Source: Rhizophagus sp. LPA8_4_AMF (taxonomy: Eukaryota; Glomeromycota; Glomeromycetes; Glomerales; Glomeraceae). From it: a stretch of DNA of 64,000 bases. The stretch covers positions 1-64,000 of the forward strand of contig JADRCO010000011.1 in NCBI GenBank assembly GCA_021464525.1, given 5' to 3'. This document shows positions 1 to 11,536 of the stretch, one piece after another. The number at the start of each line of letters is the position of its first letter. Position 1 is the stretch's first letter. The translations under genes were made by a program, and so were the position numbers. The notes beneath the pieces were generated by a model. The model made no database searches and was not told the origin of the DNA. It saw only the letters and a program-made list of their open reading frames with translations.

Positions 1-539
1 TTTTCTTTTTTTTATATTAAATATGTTTTATTACCATTATTTTCATAATAGTGTTCATGAGAATAACAAAAAAAACTTTTTATAAATATTTTATAAATAC
101 AAAGTGTTCTTTCTCTAACAGTTACACTTTAACGCTTGCAATAGGTAAGTTTATTCTGGTTTCTTTGAGTATTGCATTAAATTATTATGTATTGTTTGAA
201 ATTTCTTTTGTGATTTTACTAACACGTACAAGTTTTTTGTAGATATTCACGGGATAATTTTAGCACTTTGATTAAATTAATTAGCGTATTAAAAGTAAAA
301 TTGTTTGAATACTCTTATTTACAAAACATTAATGGAAATTTGTGAAGCTATTTTCATTTTAATAATGGTATTTTTGTTTAATACAAAATAAAATAAATAA
401 TTTTTTACCCAGTTGTCAAATATTTGTATTATTTGATAAATATTTCTAATAGTTGGTTTGGTTTATTTTGTTTATTTTACATCATTTTTTTTTGTCATAA
501 ATAATTCCTACAATAAAAAAATTAAGATAGAGTTACGCG

Positions 540-780
540 ATACACGATAAAAATGTTATATGCGTGTAGTGGTAGTGTGAAAAATCTTGGAAATTTTCCT
601 ATATGTTACGCGCATATTAGCAAAAAAAAATTTATGAGATAAATGTTACGCGCGTATTAGCGTATATATCGTATATATTATAGATGAAAATTTTCTAGGA
701 TAAATGTTACGCGTGTATTATCTGTTATGGTAGGTATATTTGAAAAATTTTCTAAGATAAATGTTACGCAAATAATAAGT
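540..780. repeat. Imperfect tandem repeat, about 60-bp unit
   Basis: Four to five diverged copies of a unit of the form GAAAAATTTTCTAGGATAAATG followed by TTACGCGTGTATTA lie in a row. The core 'ATGTTACGCG' or a close variant occurs near 603, 642, 703 and 760, with a weaker copy near 552. Spacing is about 40-60 bp. The CGCG core is unusual against the A+T-rich background. No open reading frame is associated. It could be a short satellite or the remains of a terminal array of a mobile element; the sequence alone does not decide. Confidence 0.6.
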
Positions 781-819
781 CTTGTCCAATGGATTTCAGT
801 GGCTGTTTAAACCAATCAT

Positions 820-900
820 ATTTAAGGAGGGTCTAGGACAAGAGGCCTGAACCCCGGGGGTCTAGGATAAGAATCCTGAACCGGGGGTATAGGATAAGGA
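820..900. repeat. Short G+C-rich tandem repeat, about 34-bp unit
   Basis: The string 'GTCTAGGACAAGAGGCCTGA' is followed by a second copy reading 'GTCTAGGATAAGAATCCTGA' and a partial third copy 'GTATAGGATAAGGA'. The copies are joined by runs of C and G (CCCCGGGGG, then CCGGGGG). It abuts the preceding array and is much more G+C rich than its surroundings. No coding potential was seen. Confidence 0.6.
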
Positions 901-1165
901 CGCTCTTTTGAATTTTGCTGTAATACTAATTCCACGTGATATATAGTGATCGTAAAACGCGCTATACGATGAAATGCCGACAGATGCTCGATAACCTTTT
1001 AAGGTTAAATTCTGTTTGCATTTCTAACAAAAATGGAAGCAAGACACGATATACTGACGCGAGGAGTGTTTATAACCTTTTTCTTCTTTCTGGAAGTCGT
1101 GACAGTTTGTAAGATTTATAACTTCGCGCCAAAGATGCAAAAGGTGCTTTGAGTATATTTTATTC

Positions 1166-1218
1166 CCTAACCCTTAGACCCATTCGTGGGTTAGGTAGGT
1201 TGCAGTTTGCAGCCTACC
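1166..1218. repeat. Two adjacent inverted repeats, one with telomere-like arms
   Basis: CCTAACCC at 1166-1173 is the exact reverse complement of GGGTTAGG at 1188-1195, so the pair can form a hairpin with a 14-base loop. A second, partly overlapping inverted repeat has the arms GGTAGG (1194-1199) and CCTACC (1213-1218). The first arm also reads as one and a half units of the TTAGGG telomere repeat. Function unknown. Confidence 0.55.
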
Positions 1219-1289
1219 TTTCTAATGAGTTTTATGTCCACGTTTGCTCATTTAAAAATAATTAAACAGGTTGTTATTCGCAAACACCA

Positions 1290-1630
1290 CCTAGCATCCT
1301 AAGTTGGTTAAATTGGAGAAGCTGCAGTTGTCTATTAAGGGTTCGCCCTGTCTGACTTCTAAGGCAGATCTAAAAGTGGAGTTTTTCTAATATGTAAATT
1401 GTAATATAAATAATAAAATAGTCAAATGAAATCCCGGACCAAAGAATAAGGTGCTTTGTTCTAAGTTGAGAATATATCATTATGTATAATTTTTTAAAAA
1501 AGTCGCCATTCTCATAAACTTGTTCATCGTATCCTATATTCAATGATTTTGGTAATTATGATGAAACTGCGGTTGTTTATAGGGTTTCCCGCCAAACTTC
1601 TAAAGTGAATTCATAGCCGGTTTTTCATGT
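1290..1630. repeat. Diverged direct-repeat pair in intergenic DNA
   Basis: A stretch at about 1290-1390 (contains CTGCAGTTGTCTATTAAGGG and GACTTCTAAGGCAG) resembles one at about 1525-1630 (contains CTGCGGTTGTTTATAGGG and AACTTCTAAAGTG). Order and spacing are the same and the offset is about 240 bp. Both copies end in a run of T after a GTGGAG or GCCGG stretch. They look like an old tandem duplication of a non-coding segment. Nothing coding was recognised across 1-1840. Confidence 0.4.
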
Positions 1631-1843
1631 ATTCATCCTTATTCGTAAGAGAGTCACTGTTGTGATTTCTTGTGCGTTGAGGTATGAATACTGTCTAACA
1701 TTTACAGATTGAGGTATAGTTGTATGAAAAAAAAAATTGAAAAAAATTGAATTTATTCAATATGCAATCATATTTAATAATCATATTAAAGTAGGTATAA
1801 TTATGTTCTTTAGATTTTGGATTAATAAGTAATGTTATATTCT

Positions 1844-4489
1844 TTAACCGTTTTTTTTCTTATTCTTTTTTATGTTAATATCGTTATTATGTATTTTAAC
1901 CTTTTTACTCTTATTTTGTTGTATTCCAATCAATTGTTTTTTTTCATTAACTTTACGTTTAATTGATTTTGAATTGTTTGAATTGTGTTTTGGAGGACTT
2001 TTTTCTGAAAGGTCAAATTTTTTACGAAATTGCCTTAATCTTTTCTTTTTAGAATATTTTTTTAGATCATTCTCCACAACAGGCTCAGGTCGATATCTGA
2101 ATAATAATTAATTATTTAATAAATATAAAAATAATTATAAATTAATATTAAACTATTACTTACGGTGCTAATTTTTTTAGTGATACAAATTCATTTAAAT
2201 CTTTTTCGTTCGCTAATAATATTTCGGCGGTGGTTAAACCAAATGAAACCGGTTTAGTTTGTCTATATTTGAATCTTACGGGAGTATCACCAATCTATAA
2301 TTAAAAAGTATATGATTATTTACTTATTTCTCTTCACAAATAACTAAATACAAACAAACTTACAATATCTTCATAATCCAATTGATAATATTCATCCAGA
2401 TATTCATCAAATTTCTTTATAGCTTTCTTCTCTGTATGAAGAAACCTTTTAGTTTTGTTTTATTTAATAAACAAATAGACGACGAAGTAACTTACTTTTT
2501 TTGGATTTGGTCTCATCATATTTCTTTCCATCTGGCAAATAATCTACTTCCATATTAAAATCGTCTCCAATAACGCCTTCAGATTCTTGATCGTCGCCAT
2601 CATATTTATTATATTCTTTAACAACATTTATTTTAGAATTAATATTTTGATCGTTGCTGTTGCTATCTATGATATCACCTATGTAGATATTATCATTCCA
2701 TTCTGGCTTTTCATTGTCAGCCTAATTTTAGTGAATATAAAGTTGTCATTTAAATTACGTCGTTTACTCTAGAAAGAGCAACATAATCAACTGACCTCTC
2801 CCTCATAATAATCATCATCAAATATTTTACGCATTTTTTTATCATATTTATTAGGATCGAAATCTTCTTCAAGATCAACATCATCAAAACCAACATCTAA
2901 ACCATAATTAAAATGATATCAAATTTTCTGCATAATCAAAACAATCTACAAAATTATCATACATACTATCATTGCCTGTTATTTCTTTTATTTTTCGTAA
3001 TTTTTCAAAAATCTCCTTCTTCTTGAGATTTTTGAGTCTCTTTAATTCTTCTATCTTACGTTTTTTCTCTTTTTCTTTTCGATCTGAACGCATTTGACGT
3101 TTAAGTTTACGCGTATCATCAGTTCTTTTAATTAAATAACAATGGTTACTACTCTATATATTGAGTATGTAAGTTTGATAAATAATCTCTAATAACAAAC
3201 CTTCGCATTAATCCTTCAAGGTTACGAGAATATGTAATTACTTTAGTACTCCCACTAAAAAATAATGAAAATCGATTTTAATACATTCATGATACAAAAT
3301 TTTTAATAAATATATGTAAAGAATCACATTAATTGCTTACTCTTCCTCGAAACGGAAATTATATTTGCTCTCGAACTGGTCGACAACTTCCTCAAATTTT
3401 CTATCTTCCTCATCGTGATGTTCTGCAATAAGTTCTTCATACGACGGAATTTTATCAGATTCTTTGTCAATCCAACCACGATTAAGGATAAAACTAAAGG
3501 TAAAATTTATGATTACTATACAAATACAAGGAATCTACAAACAATATATAAATTAGCTCACTTCATTAAAAAGGTCTCATCCTCATTTACATTTGGATTG
3601 TTTTTATAATTTTGCCATTGTTTAAGAATTTCCGCATCATTAGTATCCGCCATATTTTCTAGTAAAAACTTTTGATAATCATCTTCTTCGGCTTTCAATT
3701 CTTCAGCCGATTTATGTCGTTGAATCAAAAAATCGCCATCACTATCAGAAAAATCGAATTTAGAAGTAGCCGCTTTAAATTCTTCCTTCAACTTTTGCTC
3801 TTCTTGTACAGGTGCTAATTCAATATTCCCCTTGATTTTAGAATTATCATACTCTTCTATTATACCACCATTTTCTAATAATATGTTGCGATTGTAATCC
3901 TTTAAATTCATAGGTCTTGCTTCTAACTATAAAGTAATGGATAAATCAGTATACAAATCTGTCAGTTATTTTTTTTTTGCACAAGAATTCTAACCTTTTT
4001 TTCTCGTTGTTTATCCAACCATTTCTCACGTGCCTTTTGCATTTCTTCTTCTAAGTTTTAGAAATTTTTAAATATTTTGTATCAAAAGTATCGCTAATTA
4101 TATTAAAAAGATTAATTACCTGCAAAAAAATTTGATTGCGAATCATAGACTTTTGGATCTTTTGATTTTATCGCAATAATCGTTTTCATAATTTGCGCGT
4201 CTACTTCTGGAGTAACTAATTCTCCAAACTCGTCCTCTTCTTCAGAAGTTGAAGATTCATCAGCCTCAACGGAATCGAAGTTGGCGGCGTTACCATACTT
4301 TTCTTTGACTATTTGTCAATGTCGGATACATCGAAGTTCTGTGATGTCAGTTCAATTTATACGACAACATTGAATTAAGTTATAAACCTGCTCACGTTTT
4401 GATAGTTCTTCGCCTCTTTTTCTCTCCTCATATTTTTTAGCAAAATCTGAATTTATGGTTAATTTTACGGGTGAATCTTCAGAATCCAT
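1844..4489 (-). CDS. KRI1: KRI1-family ribosome biogenesis protein
   Basis: The start at 4489 gives an acidic and basic N-terminus beginning MDSEDSPVKLTINSDFAKKY, typical of Kri1. Exons can be followed down to a lysine-rich tail ending at 1844. Internal family signatures are FILNRGWIDKES near 3480, a long charged coiled-coil-like stretch around 2910-3110, and the conserved C-terminal block PVRFKYRQTKPVSFGLTTAE near 2200-2290. Around nine or ten exons are separated by short A+T-rich introns. In yeast, Kri1 binds Krr1 in the nucleolus and is needed for 40S subunit maturation. The gene is divergent from the BORCS8-like gene; the two starts are only 110 bp apart, so they probably share a promoter. 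The identity is secure. Some internal exon borders are approximate. Confidence 0.9.
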
Positions 4490-4599
4490 TCTTTAAACAA
4501 CAAATATAATTAATTGATAGGTATATCTGTTCGATCAGGTGATCTGTACCATGTTACGTACGAATTTGATATCCATCAGTTCTTGATAATCTCATAAAT

Positions 4600-5362
4600 A
4601 TGGACACTTCGCCAAACGAACAGGCATTTTCAGCCTCTAATACAAATACTCAAGCACTTCCTATAAAACGGCCTAATGCTTCACAAAAATATGATAATGC
4701 TACTTCTTTTTCAGCACTTTCTTCAGTATTTTCAGATCAAAAACCTTCAACTTCTTTAGTTAGCAATTGGGCTCCTTCTTCTTTTGGTTCTCTGACTTCT
4801 ATTGATCAATTTTTTCTAAACTCTAAAAAAACCTCCAGTTCTAGTTTAAACTGGCTTGGTATGGCAGGTGGAAATAACAATGTTGATTCACCGGATCCTG
4901 TTATTCAAGATGCAAATTTGAAGGAAAAAGTTAAGAAAGGTGTTGTGAATTCGTACATCATGTAAATTTTTTTTTTGTTAAAAAAATTAATTTCTGAATA
5001 ATTAAACAGGTTACATAGATTTAGAAATATATGGTCGTCAATTATATAATGATTCTTCTCTCGGATTGTACCATATGAGTGAACATATTCGTAAAAGAGT
5101 ACCACAAATCGTGGAAGATAAGGTAACTTTCTTTTTAAATCATTTAGGTTTTAGCAATATTTATAATTAATATCCTTAATTTTTAATTAACTAGAAAGTA
5201 TTAACCAGTTTAACTAAAGATGTTGAAGTTACTTTAGAAGATATGAAAGATTCTTGTGAAGTAATAGAATCTATGCCAACAATCCCTTGCTTTAATAATA
5301 TTAATGAAATGTTAAAGCGTACTTTAGAAATGGTTGAAGCTAAAAATAAGGATACTGTATAG
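4600..5362 (+). CDS. BORCS8-like subunit of the BORC lysosome-positioning complex
   Basis: Three exons are supported: 4600-4939, 5010-5122 and 5195-5362, joined in frame. The first about 113 residues are serine-, asparagine- and threonine-rich and probably disordered. The rest matches the animal BORCS8 (MEF2BNB) core: an YGRQLYNDSSLGLYHMSEHI stretch corresponds to the family's ANEPSVALYRLQEHVRR region, followed by KRVPQIV and a helical C-terminus. BORC recruits Arl8 to lysosomes in animals and affects vacuole or endosome positioning. The long N-terminal extension is not present in the human protein. The similarity was recognised by eye over about 50 residues, so it is probable rather than certain. 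Confidence 0.65.
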
Positions 5363-5785
5363 CACTATTTAAATACTCGAATATACAGTAATACAAATAT
5401 TGTTCAAGTACTCGTGGTACTCTATCAACAAAAAGGATATGAATTTCTTTGCACTCGATTTGGAGGCGGATATTCTACATAAACTTTGAGGGGATATTTT
5501 ACGTTAAGAAAATATTAATTATAGCATTTATTAAATATCTTTAATGATAATGTACTTTCGTTTTTAATGATATTGTAGTATTATATGGTTATCTATCTAT
5601 TCACGAAAGAAGTGGAAATGTAATAGCCAAAATAACTTGCTTTTATCATTAAAATATTCAACCGTCAAATAATTTCAACCTCTCAAAATCAAATCACAAT
5701 TCAAATTCCAGAATTTCAGATTTCTTTATTTATTGGGTTCTTATTTTTTATATATATATTAACATAAAGTAATTAAATTAAAAAA
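5363..5785. other. Intergenic region between convergent genes
   Basis: A+T-rich DNA holding the 3' ends of the BORCS8-like gene and the M50B-like gene. A TA dinucleotide run lies near 5748. No further gene was recognised. Confidence 0.6.
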
Positions 5786-6925
5786 TCATTTGAGTGAGGA
5801 AGATGGACTATGTTGCTTGAAAACAACTAATCCAGCTAAAACACCAATCCCTAAAAATAAAAAACTAATAATCAACCAAATAAATCCCCATATTTGAGAT
5901 GAACAGCATTTACATTCTTTAGCAAATTTACTAGCATCTGATTCATTAACTTTACGGAAAACTAAGAACAAAAAAATTATGGTTTTTTTAGACATTGAAA
6001 ATCACTAAACGTTGTAGTTATAAGGAAATAGACTTACCTAAGTCATCCATAATATCCCATAGAGAATAAAGACAAGACATTACACTTTTCAAAAAGATAA
6101 AAAGGTTAATAAATAAAAAAATTATTAATTCTGCAAACATGTAATAAATTAAAACTTACCCAACAAATAATACGAAATATTTTAATCCAGCACCCTTATC
6201 AATAAACCATAATAACACAATAACACCAACAAAGAATATAGTAAGTACTCTTAATAACCAATTTCTTGCCCAATATAAAAGTGCAAGTAACACTATGCCA
6301 AGAACGATCGCTGCAACTTTTAATACGATTCTATTGTCAGTATCATCAAAACCGCAAAATATCAATATTGCTCCTATAAGAGATGACCCAAGATACCCTA
6401 GGAATAACAAGTAAAAGAATTTAGTATTTATGCCATGCAATGATCTTTACGAACTAAATCTTAACATACCAGCTGGTAAAGTACAACATGATATTCCCCC
6501 TCTCTAAAATAATTTAATTTAGTAAATGTCTTCTGATAATACTAAAGCTTTTCAAATGCAATCGCGATTAGTTACCATCATTGTTACACCTCCTTCATCG
6601 GGATCGATTTTAATTGACTCAATTGTAGCTCCAGTACAACATCCCGCCGCAGCATGCGAAAATTCATGTAAAGCAACTGTTAATAACTAATATAAAGTAA
6701 CTAAATTAAATTAATAATTAATTACGAATGTTATTAAGAAATTATAATAAATCAAACCTTGAATGGATATAAAATATATTTCAATACAGGTAAGTGCCAT
6801 AGAATGAGTATAGCTAGTGCATACGCTCCAATAATAATGAGTGTGATTCTTTGTTCTGGTGTAGGTCTTAACCTATCTACCACGTCTTGACCTGTAACAG
6901 CTCTAGGTTCTAGTATAACAGGCAT
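5786..6925 (-). CDS. M50B-like membrane metalloprotease
   Basis: The start at 6925 yields MPVILEPRAVTGQDVVDRL, then a hydrophobic helix. A second exon carries the zinc-binding motif HEFSH (HExxH) inside LLTVALHEFSHAAAGCCTG. The next exon has DPDEGGVT, then at least four more hydrophobic segments, including IVLKVAAIVLGIVLLALLYW and IWGFIWLIISFLFLGIGVL. The C-terminus is SPSSSLK. This arrangement matches the fungal and plant peptidase M50B-like family (Pfam Peptidase_M50B), distant relatives of site-2 proteases. The substrate is unknown. About six exons with consistent phases. The cysteine-rich pair CCT/CC follows the active-site helix and CKCC lies before the last helix. It is convergent with the BORCS8-like gene. 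Confidence 0.8.
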
Positions 6926-7480
6926 ATTTTGACGTATAAAATATATTTTAAACGTACTTTCTTTTTACCTTACGTTGAATTCAATTACCAAATTCTGTTT
7001 GAAGAAATAACTTTTAAAAACGGAAAGTGCCACTACACGGGACTATAATACAAACAAAGGCTTTGACAGCAGCAGTAAGGCGAAGCGATTTTTGTCACTT
7101 TTTATACATTATTATACAAATTTTTACATGAAGTGAAACGTATATCTGTACAACAAACCCAGAAAAAAAAATCATATTTATTTATGATTATTTATGATAT
7201 CATATATAAATTTAGCTTATCATTTGCGATACCAAGACATAGGTTCATTATTTATTTTCTCTTCTGATCATTATGAATATACATTCAAAGCTGCCAAGAA
7301 CAGGATATGGACGGTTACACACAACCTTTGTGAAAATCAGAATCTTAGGAGGTAGAAAATCAACGTAATAATAATACCGATTTCCGTGAAAGAACTTCGA
7401 TCTTAATTCCCAATACCAACATTTCAATTTTAAAACACTTCGAATAAGACTGTTCGTGAAACCATGATTAGTATAGCTTT
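6926..7480. other. Intergenic region upstream of the M50B-like gene
   Basis: The promoter of the M50B-like gene would lie at about 6930-7130. The rest, to about 7480, is A+T-rich sequence without a recognisable gene or long reading frame. Confidence 0.5.
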
Positions 7481-7549
7481 TATTGTTAACCTAGTCAAAT
7501 TTAAGGTATTAATAGCCCAAACTACAGAGATATGTAAATTATAGACAAA

Positions 7550-7690
7550 AAATCTCTATTGGCCGGAATTAATAGTAATTCTGAAAAGTTGCCGTATAAG
7601 GGATAGGTGAATTTTACAATAATATTTTACTCATCAAGTACAGCGAAACTAACCTTAAGAAATAGCCAGAAGTTCATTAAATTAGGTCTA
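7550..7690 (-). pseudogene. Possible decayed duplicate of the last GPI1 exon
   Basis: On the minus strand this stretch can be aligned by eye with the true terminal exon at 7756-7929. ATTCACCTATCCCTTATACG here matches ATTTACCTATTCCGTTATCA there, followed by similar TTTTCAGAATTACTATTAAT and TTCTTCCAATATTTGTTATT. The reading frame is interrupted and the similarity fades outside about 50 bp. It may be an old tandem exon duplication, or chance similarity in A+T-rich DNA. Confidence 0.3.
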
Positions 7691-7755
7691 CATTAAAAAA
7701 ATTATGTCGTTAGAACATGTAAATAAACCACGATGACTGATAACTTTTTTGACTT

Positions 7756-10700
7756 TTATGACTTATACCTAGTTTCAGGTAACATAGGGTATTGAAGTCT
7801 GGCTATTGGTTTTATAGTCTCGCCACTAACAAGGCATCGTAATACATAGAAAGAAAAATAGTGCGAACTTAATCGTTTCCATAATAACAAATATTGGAAG
7901 AATATTGCTGATAACGGAATAGGTAAATTCTGATAGCCAAATCGAAACAAATTCGTTATAAATTAAATTTTCATGTATCACATCACATATTAAACAAACA
8001 AATTCAAACCTGCATGAACAAATAGCTCACTCTTGGTGGCCATGATGCTGACATTGAAGGATTTATAGATATGGGAGAAGTTGGAAGAATTGTTGACAAT
8101 GACGTGAAATTTGAATTATTAACATCAACCTTTATTCGATTTTTTCTAACCCTAATAACTTGATCAGATTCCTCTTCGTTTTGGGGGTTTCGGTCAGGTT
8201 TTGATGCTAATTTTATACCACTTTTATTAATAATTGTTGAAGTGTTGATGGAAAGATTACGCATTTTACGTAATCGACTATTCCAAGGCCAAAATGATTT
8301 TATCTTTTTAATAACTCTAGCAACCCCATAAGTTGCAAAATAATCTGGATCACATATAATAAATTTTAATCCACCTAATAAAAGAAAAAAATAAATGAGC
8401 AAATGTCTTATCATATTGAAACAAATAAATCCAATTTATACCCGGTAATCGATCTGGATCTTTGAATCGCAACATAATAGCGAATAATGGAAAATGATTT
8501 AGGAATGCCAATAGCGTTTCCATAACTGCCTGCAAAAAAATAACGGCTACACGACTCTACAAAAATTAAATTTTATAAGTAATAAGTAATAATATGTCAA
8601 TATATCCATGATTACTTACAGTTGCAAATGTAGCATAATAAACTACAACCGTAGGAAATAAAAATGTTAATAATGTAAATAATATAGTGCCTAAAAGCAA
8701 TTGATCCAAGTCATAATCACAGGAATCAATACGATTACGTAAAGTGTTCCATTTTTTGCCTAAAAATACAGGAAGAAAACAATTTAGATAATTTATCATT
8801 TTTAAGACTTTAAAACTAAGTTAAAATTAATACCTTGAAATAAATTAAATAAAGAATAAAGTATAGTAAGTTGCCAATTAAAAATTTTTGCAGCAACCAT
8901 ATAAAACAAGTAAATGTGAATTGTCATGAATGACAAAAAGTCTGAAAGTAATGACAAAACCATTGATCCACCAAATATTCCAGATAATCCAATAATCTCG
9001 ATAATAGATGGTGTCAACGGTCCTATAATACCCACACAGTCTATTTATATAGAAGAAATTATTAATTCATGGTAAAATTCAGTCTCGGATCTTAATAAAA
9101 GAAATACCTTTCCAAAGTTCAATCAGCCGAAGAAAAAGTTCCCCCAAAAAACTGTCCAATTCACTATTTAATTTCAATCCAGCCGGCCAACCCATTAGCC
9201 AATCTATCATCGAAACTAATTTTTCTATCGTATAGCGCTAAAAGTATTAATAAAAGTCAATTAAATTAATTTTAAATTAAAACTTGAATTGAACATTTCT
9301 TACATCAAGATAGTCCCTCAAAATGATGTTAGCCACGTACTCACTATTATTGACAAGAAAAGAACCGATCGTAAGTCCGATAATAATATCATTGGCCACA
9401 AGCCACATGCTGTTATAAAAGCTATAAATTAAAAATAATGTAAAAAAAAAAAATAAAATAAATAAATAAATAAACAAATAAATATTAAATGCATTCCATT
9501 TTGACTACTCACCTAATATATTGTGCTCGTGTTGTTGCAGTATTTGTCCAATCCCTTCTCCTGAGTAGCATATATTGCCAAGGCCAAAAGCATGCCTGTT
9601 GAAGTCGTAAATCAATTTGTTGTGCTATATTAAAATATTATAAATTAGTTTATTAATAATAAAATTTTTAATTAATTTAACACGTTTTAATAATAGATTC
9701 GCAAAAATTAACAACTTTGCTTTACATGTCGCGGATAAATCTTTTAATGCCATTCCATTAAACATAGAAGGGGGAAATCGCAAATTCAAAATCCATAAAA
9801 CCATCTCGGCAAATATTCTCACTAACATGAGAAAGACAATTATGGGTTGTACTATAATCGGTCGAATAAAGGGTAGTAGATATTTTATGGGATAAAGAAC
9901 TCCCTTTTTAATAAAAATCGCTGATTGTAACATTGTCTCAGAAACACTAATGCTATTGCAATTACGTCTATTGGTGAAAAAACGGCATCTGGCAACGATG
10001 GCTGATTCAGTCTCAAAAGAAGAATTTATCTACACCAAGAGTAAAAATAATTTTACAAATGAAACTGCAAATTAATTGCAACTTACGATGAAGTTTTTGT
10101 CACTAACCTGATTTAAAATAAGTCTCATATCATTTATTTGCGCCCGCTGCTTCCCCGAACGTAAACGAGTGTTAATTATTTTTTTCATGTGTTTCATAGT
10201 AAATGAATCTTGACCAACTTTGTGACCGCTATTTTGTTGAATATCTAATACTAATGGTTCAAGTGAGATGTATTGAAGTCTAGTTGGATTTGGTTGTTTA
10301 TAGAAAATGATTTCCGAACTGACATCTGAATAACGATACCCACAACAGTAAATTGATCTTGATAAATTTTATTAAAAAAATTTTAATAAATTGTCAAGTT
10401 TTGGCGTAAAAAATATTACTCTTACCTTAAGAAAGGCACGTTATTACTTTGCAGTTGTATTGTCATCCATAAATTCGCTGTTTTCCTTTTATCTGCAACG
10501 CCTATATAAATAAATGATCCACTAAGAAAATCAATAAATTAACATAAAATAATTATAATAAAACTTATTTACCTTCTGCATTGAGTATACTTCCTCCTTC
10601 TCCATTAGTATCATATAAAGTAGTCAAAACACCCAAAACTATTGGGGGAGCACCACACACCTTGCCCATATATACAAAAGATGAACTAGTATCTGTTGAT

Positions 10701-10949
10701 AAAGCAGATAATGTGGCTTCCAGGTCATTAAGCTTAAATCAATTTCGGAATATAATAAGTAAATTATATTAACATCAATTAAACCTTTATTAAATTGTCA
10801 ATATTGCTTACTTTCACATCCGAGATTACAGCAGCAATACAAGTGGTAAAACTACGAATGTTCCAACCGACCAAGAATCCTGCTTTAGTTCGAGGAGTGC
10901 ATACATGCGCCGGCCAAAATATTTTTGATACAGCACCCGGCGTGTTCAT
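7756..10949 (-). CDS. GPI1: GPI1 / PIG-Q subunit of GPI N-acetylglucosaminyltransferase
   Basis: The first exon starts at 10949 (MNTPGAVSKIFWPAHV). A long multi-exon gene follows with a weakly conserved N-terminal half and then the hallmark Gpi1 domain. Segments recognised are RRDWTNTATTRAQYIRFYNS with WLVANDIIIGLTIGSF (about 9350-9560), GPLTPSIIEIIGLSGIFGGS (about 8940-9030), LLLGTILFTLLTFLFPTVVV (about 8640-8700), LLAFLNHFPLFAIMLRFKDP, and the terminal exon PIPLSAIFFQYLLLWKRLSS (7756-7929). The last junction was checked: PPR at 8031 joins NLP in phase 0. The product is a multi-span ER protein of the complex that makes GlcNAc-phosphatidylinositol, the first step of GPI anchor synthesis. Roughly a dozen exons; several upstream borders are approximate. 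Confidence 0.88.
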
Positions 10950-11092
10950 TTATTATTGTTTCTAAAATTTACATATAAACCTAAGAAATAAAAGAATTAT
11001 TAATATAATATTTAATATAATAGCGTTTAAAAAGTCTACACTATCTTTGTAACTAACCTCAAAATAGCTATGCAAAAAAAGCAATAGTTCTG

Positions 11093-11536
11093 TCAGAAAC
11101 TTCCCCTTCTTTGAAGATGTTCACGTGCTGAAGTTCTATATGGGTAACCGTTATTCTTTAAAAAATGAAAAAAAGAAAAAATCTTAGACAATACCTACAT
11201 AATATACTAAACAAATAAACCATAAAAACAGTGCTTACTCTTTTTGACTCGTAATCTGCAATTCTATAAAGAGGAATAAGTATAAGAAGGAATAGTAAAC
11301 TAAGTCCAATCAATACATAAAGAAGGTGGCGCTAGAGTAATAAATAAATAATAATTATTGAAATACTAATTTAAGGCGGGATCTAACTGATACTACAATA
11401 CAGAAATATAAAATACCTTATGGGTAGTTGACGGAATGTCGTTGAATGTTTCGTATAGCTTATTCACCAAGTTATTGTGACAAGCAATATAACCGACTCC
11501 AAAAGAGGCTATGGTACCAAGAAGGTACGCGTGCAT
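11093..11536 (-). CDS. Small two-helix membrane protein, unknown function
   Basis: Three exons join in phase 0 to give about 90 residues: MHAYLLGTIASFGVGYIACH, then NNLVNKLYETFND, a second helix LLYVLIGLSLLFLLILIPLY, and a basic tail ending REHLQRRGSF. Donors (GTATTT, GTAAGC) and acceptors (CTCTAG, TTAAAG) are clean. The two hydrophobic segments suggest a small organelle membrane protein with a basic tail. I do not recognise the family. The reading frame stays open a few residues upstream of the ATG at 11536 (TRPLL), so another 5' exon is possible. Confidence 0.5.

Noticed and set aside
51-242. 63-codon open frame near the left edge
   Set aside because: Phe/Ile/Leu/Ser-rich translation typical of A+T-rich non-coding DNA; no domain, no splice context.
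1160-1220. Possible tRNA or snRNA gene at the hairpins
   Set aside because: No A-box/B-box pair or cloverleaf could be drawn; only two simple hairpins.
1872-2111. Plus-strand open frame opposite the KRI1 tail
   Set aside because: Shadow of the KRI1 lysine-rich coding strand; KRI1 has clear family motifs.
5123-5194. Possible U12-type intron in the BORCS8-like gene (TATCCTTAAT near 5170)
   Set aside because: The donor is GTAACT, not the U12 form, and the TCCTTAAT word lies about 20 bases from the acceptor, so it is an ordinary intron.
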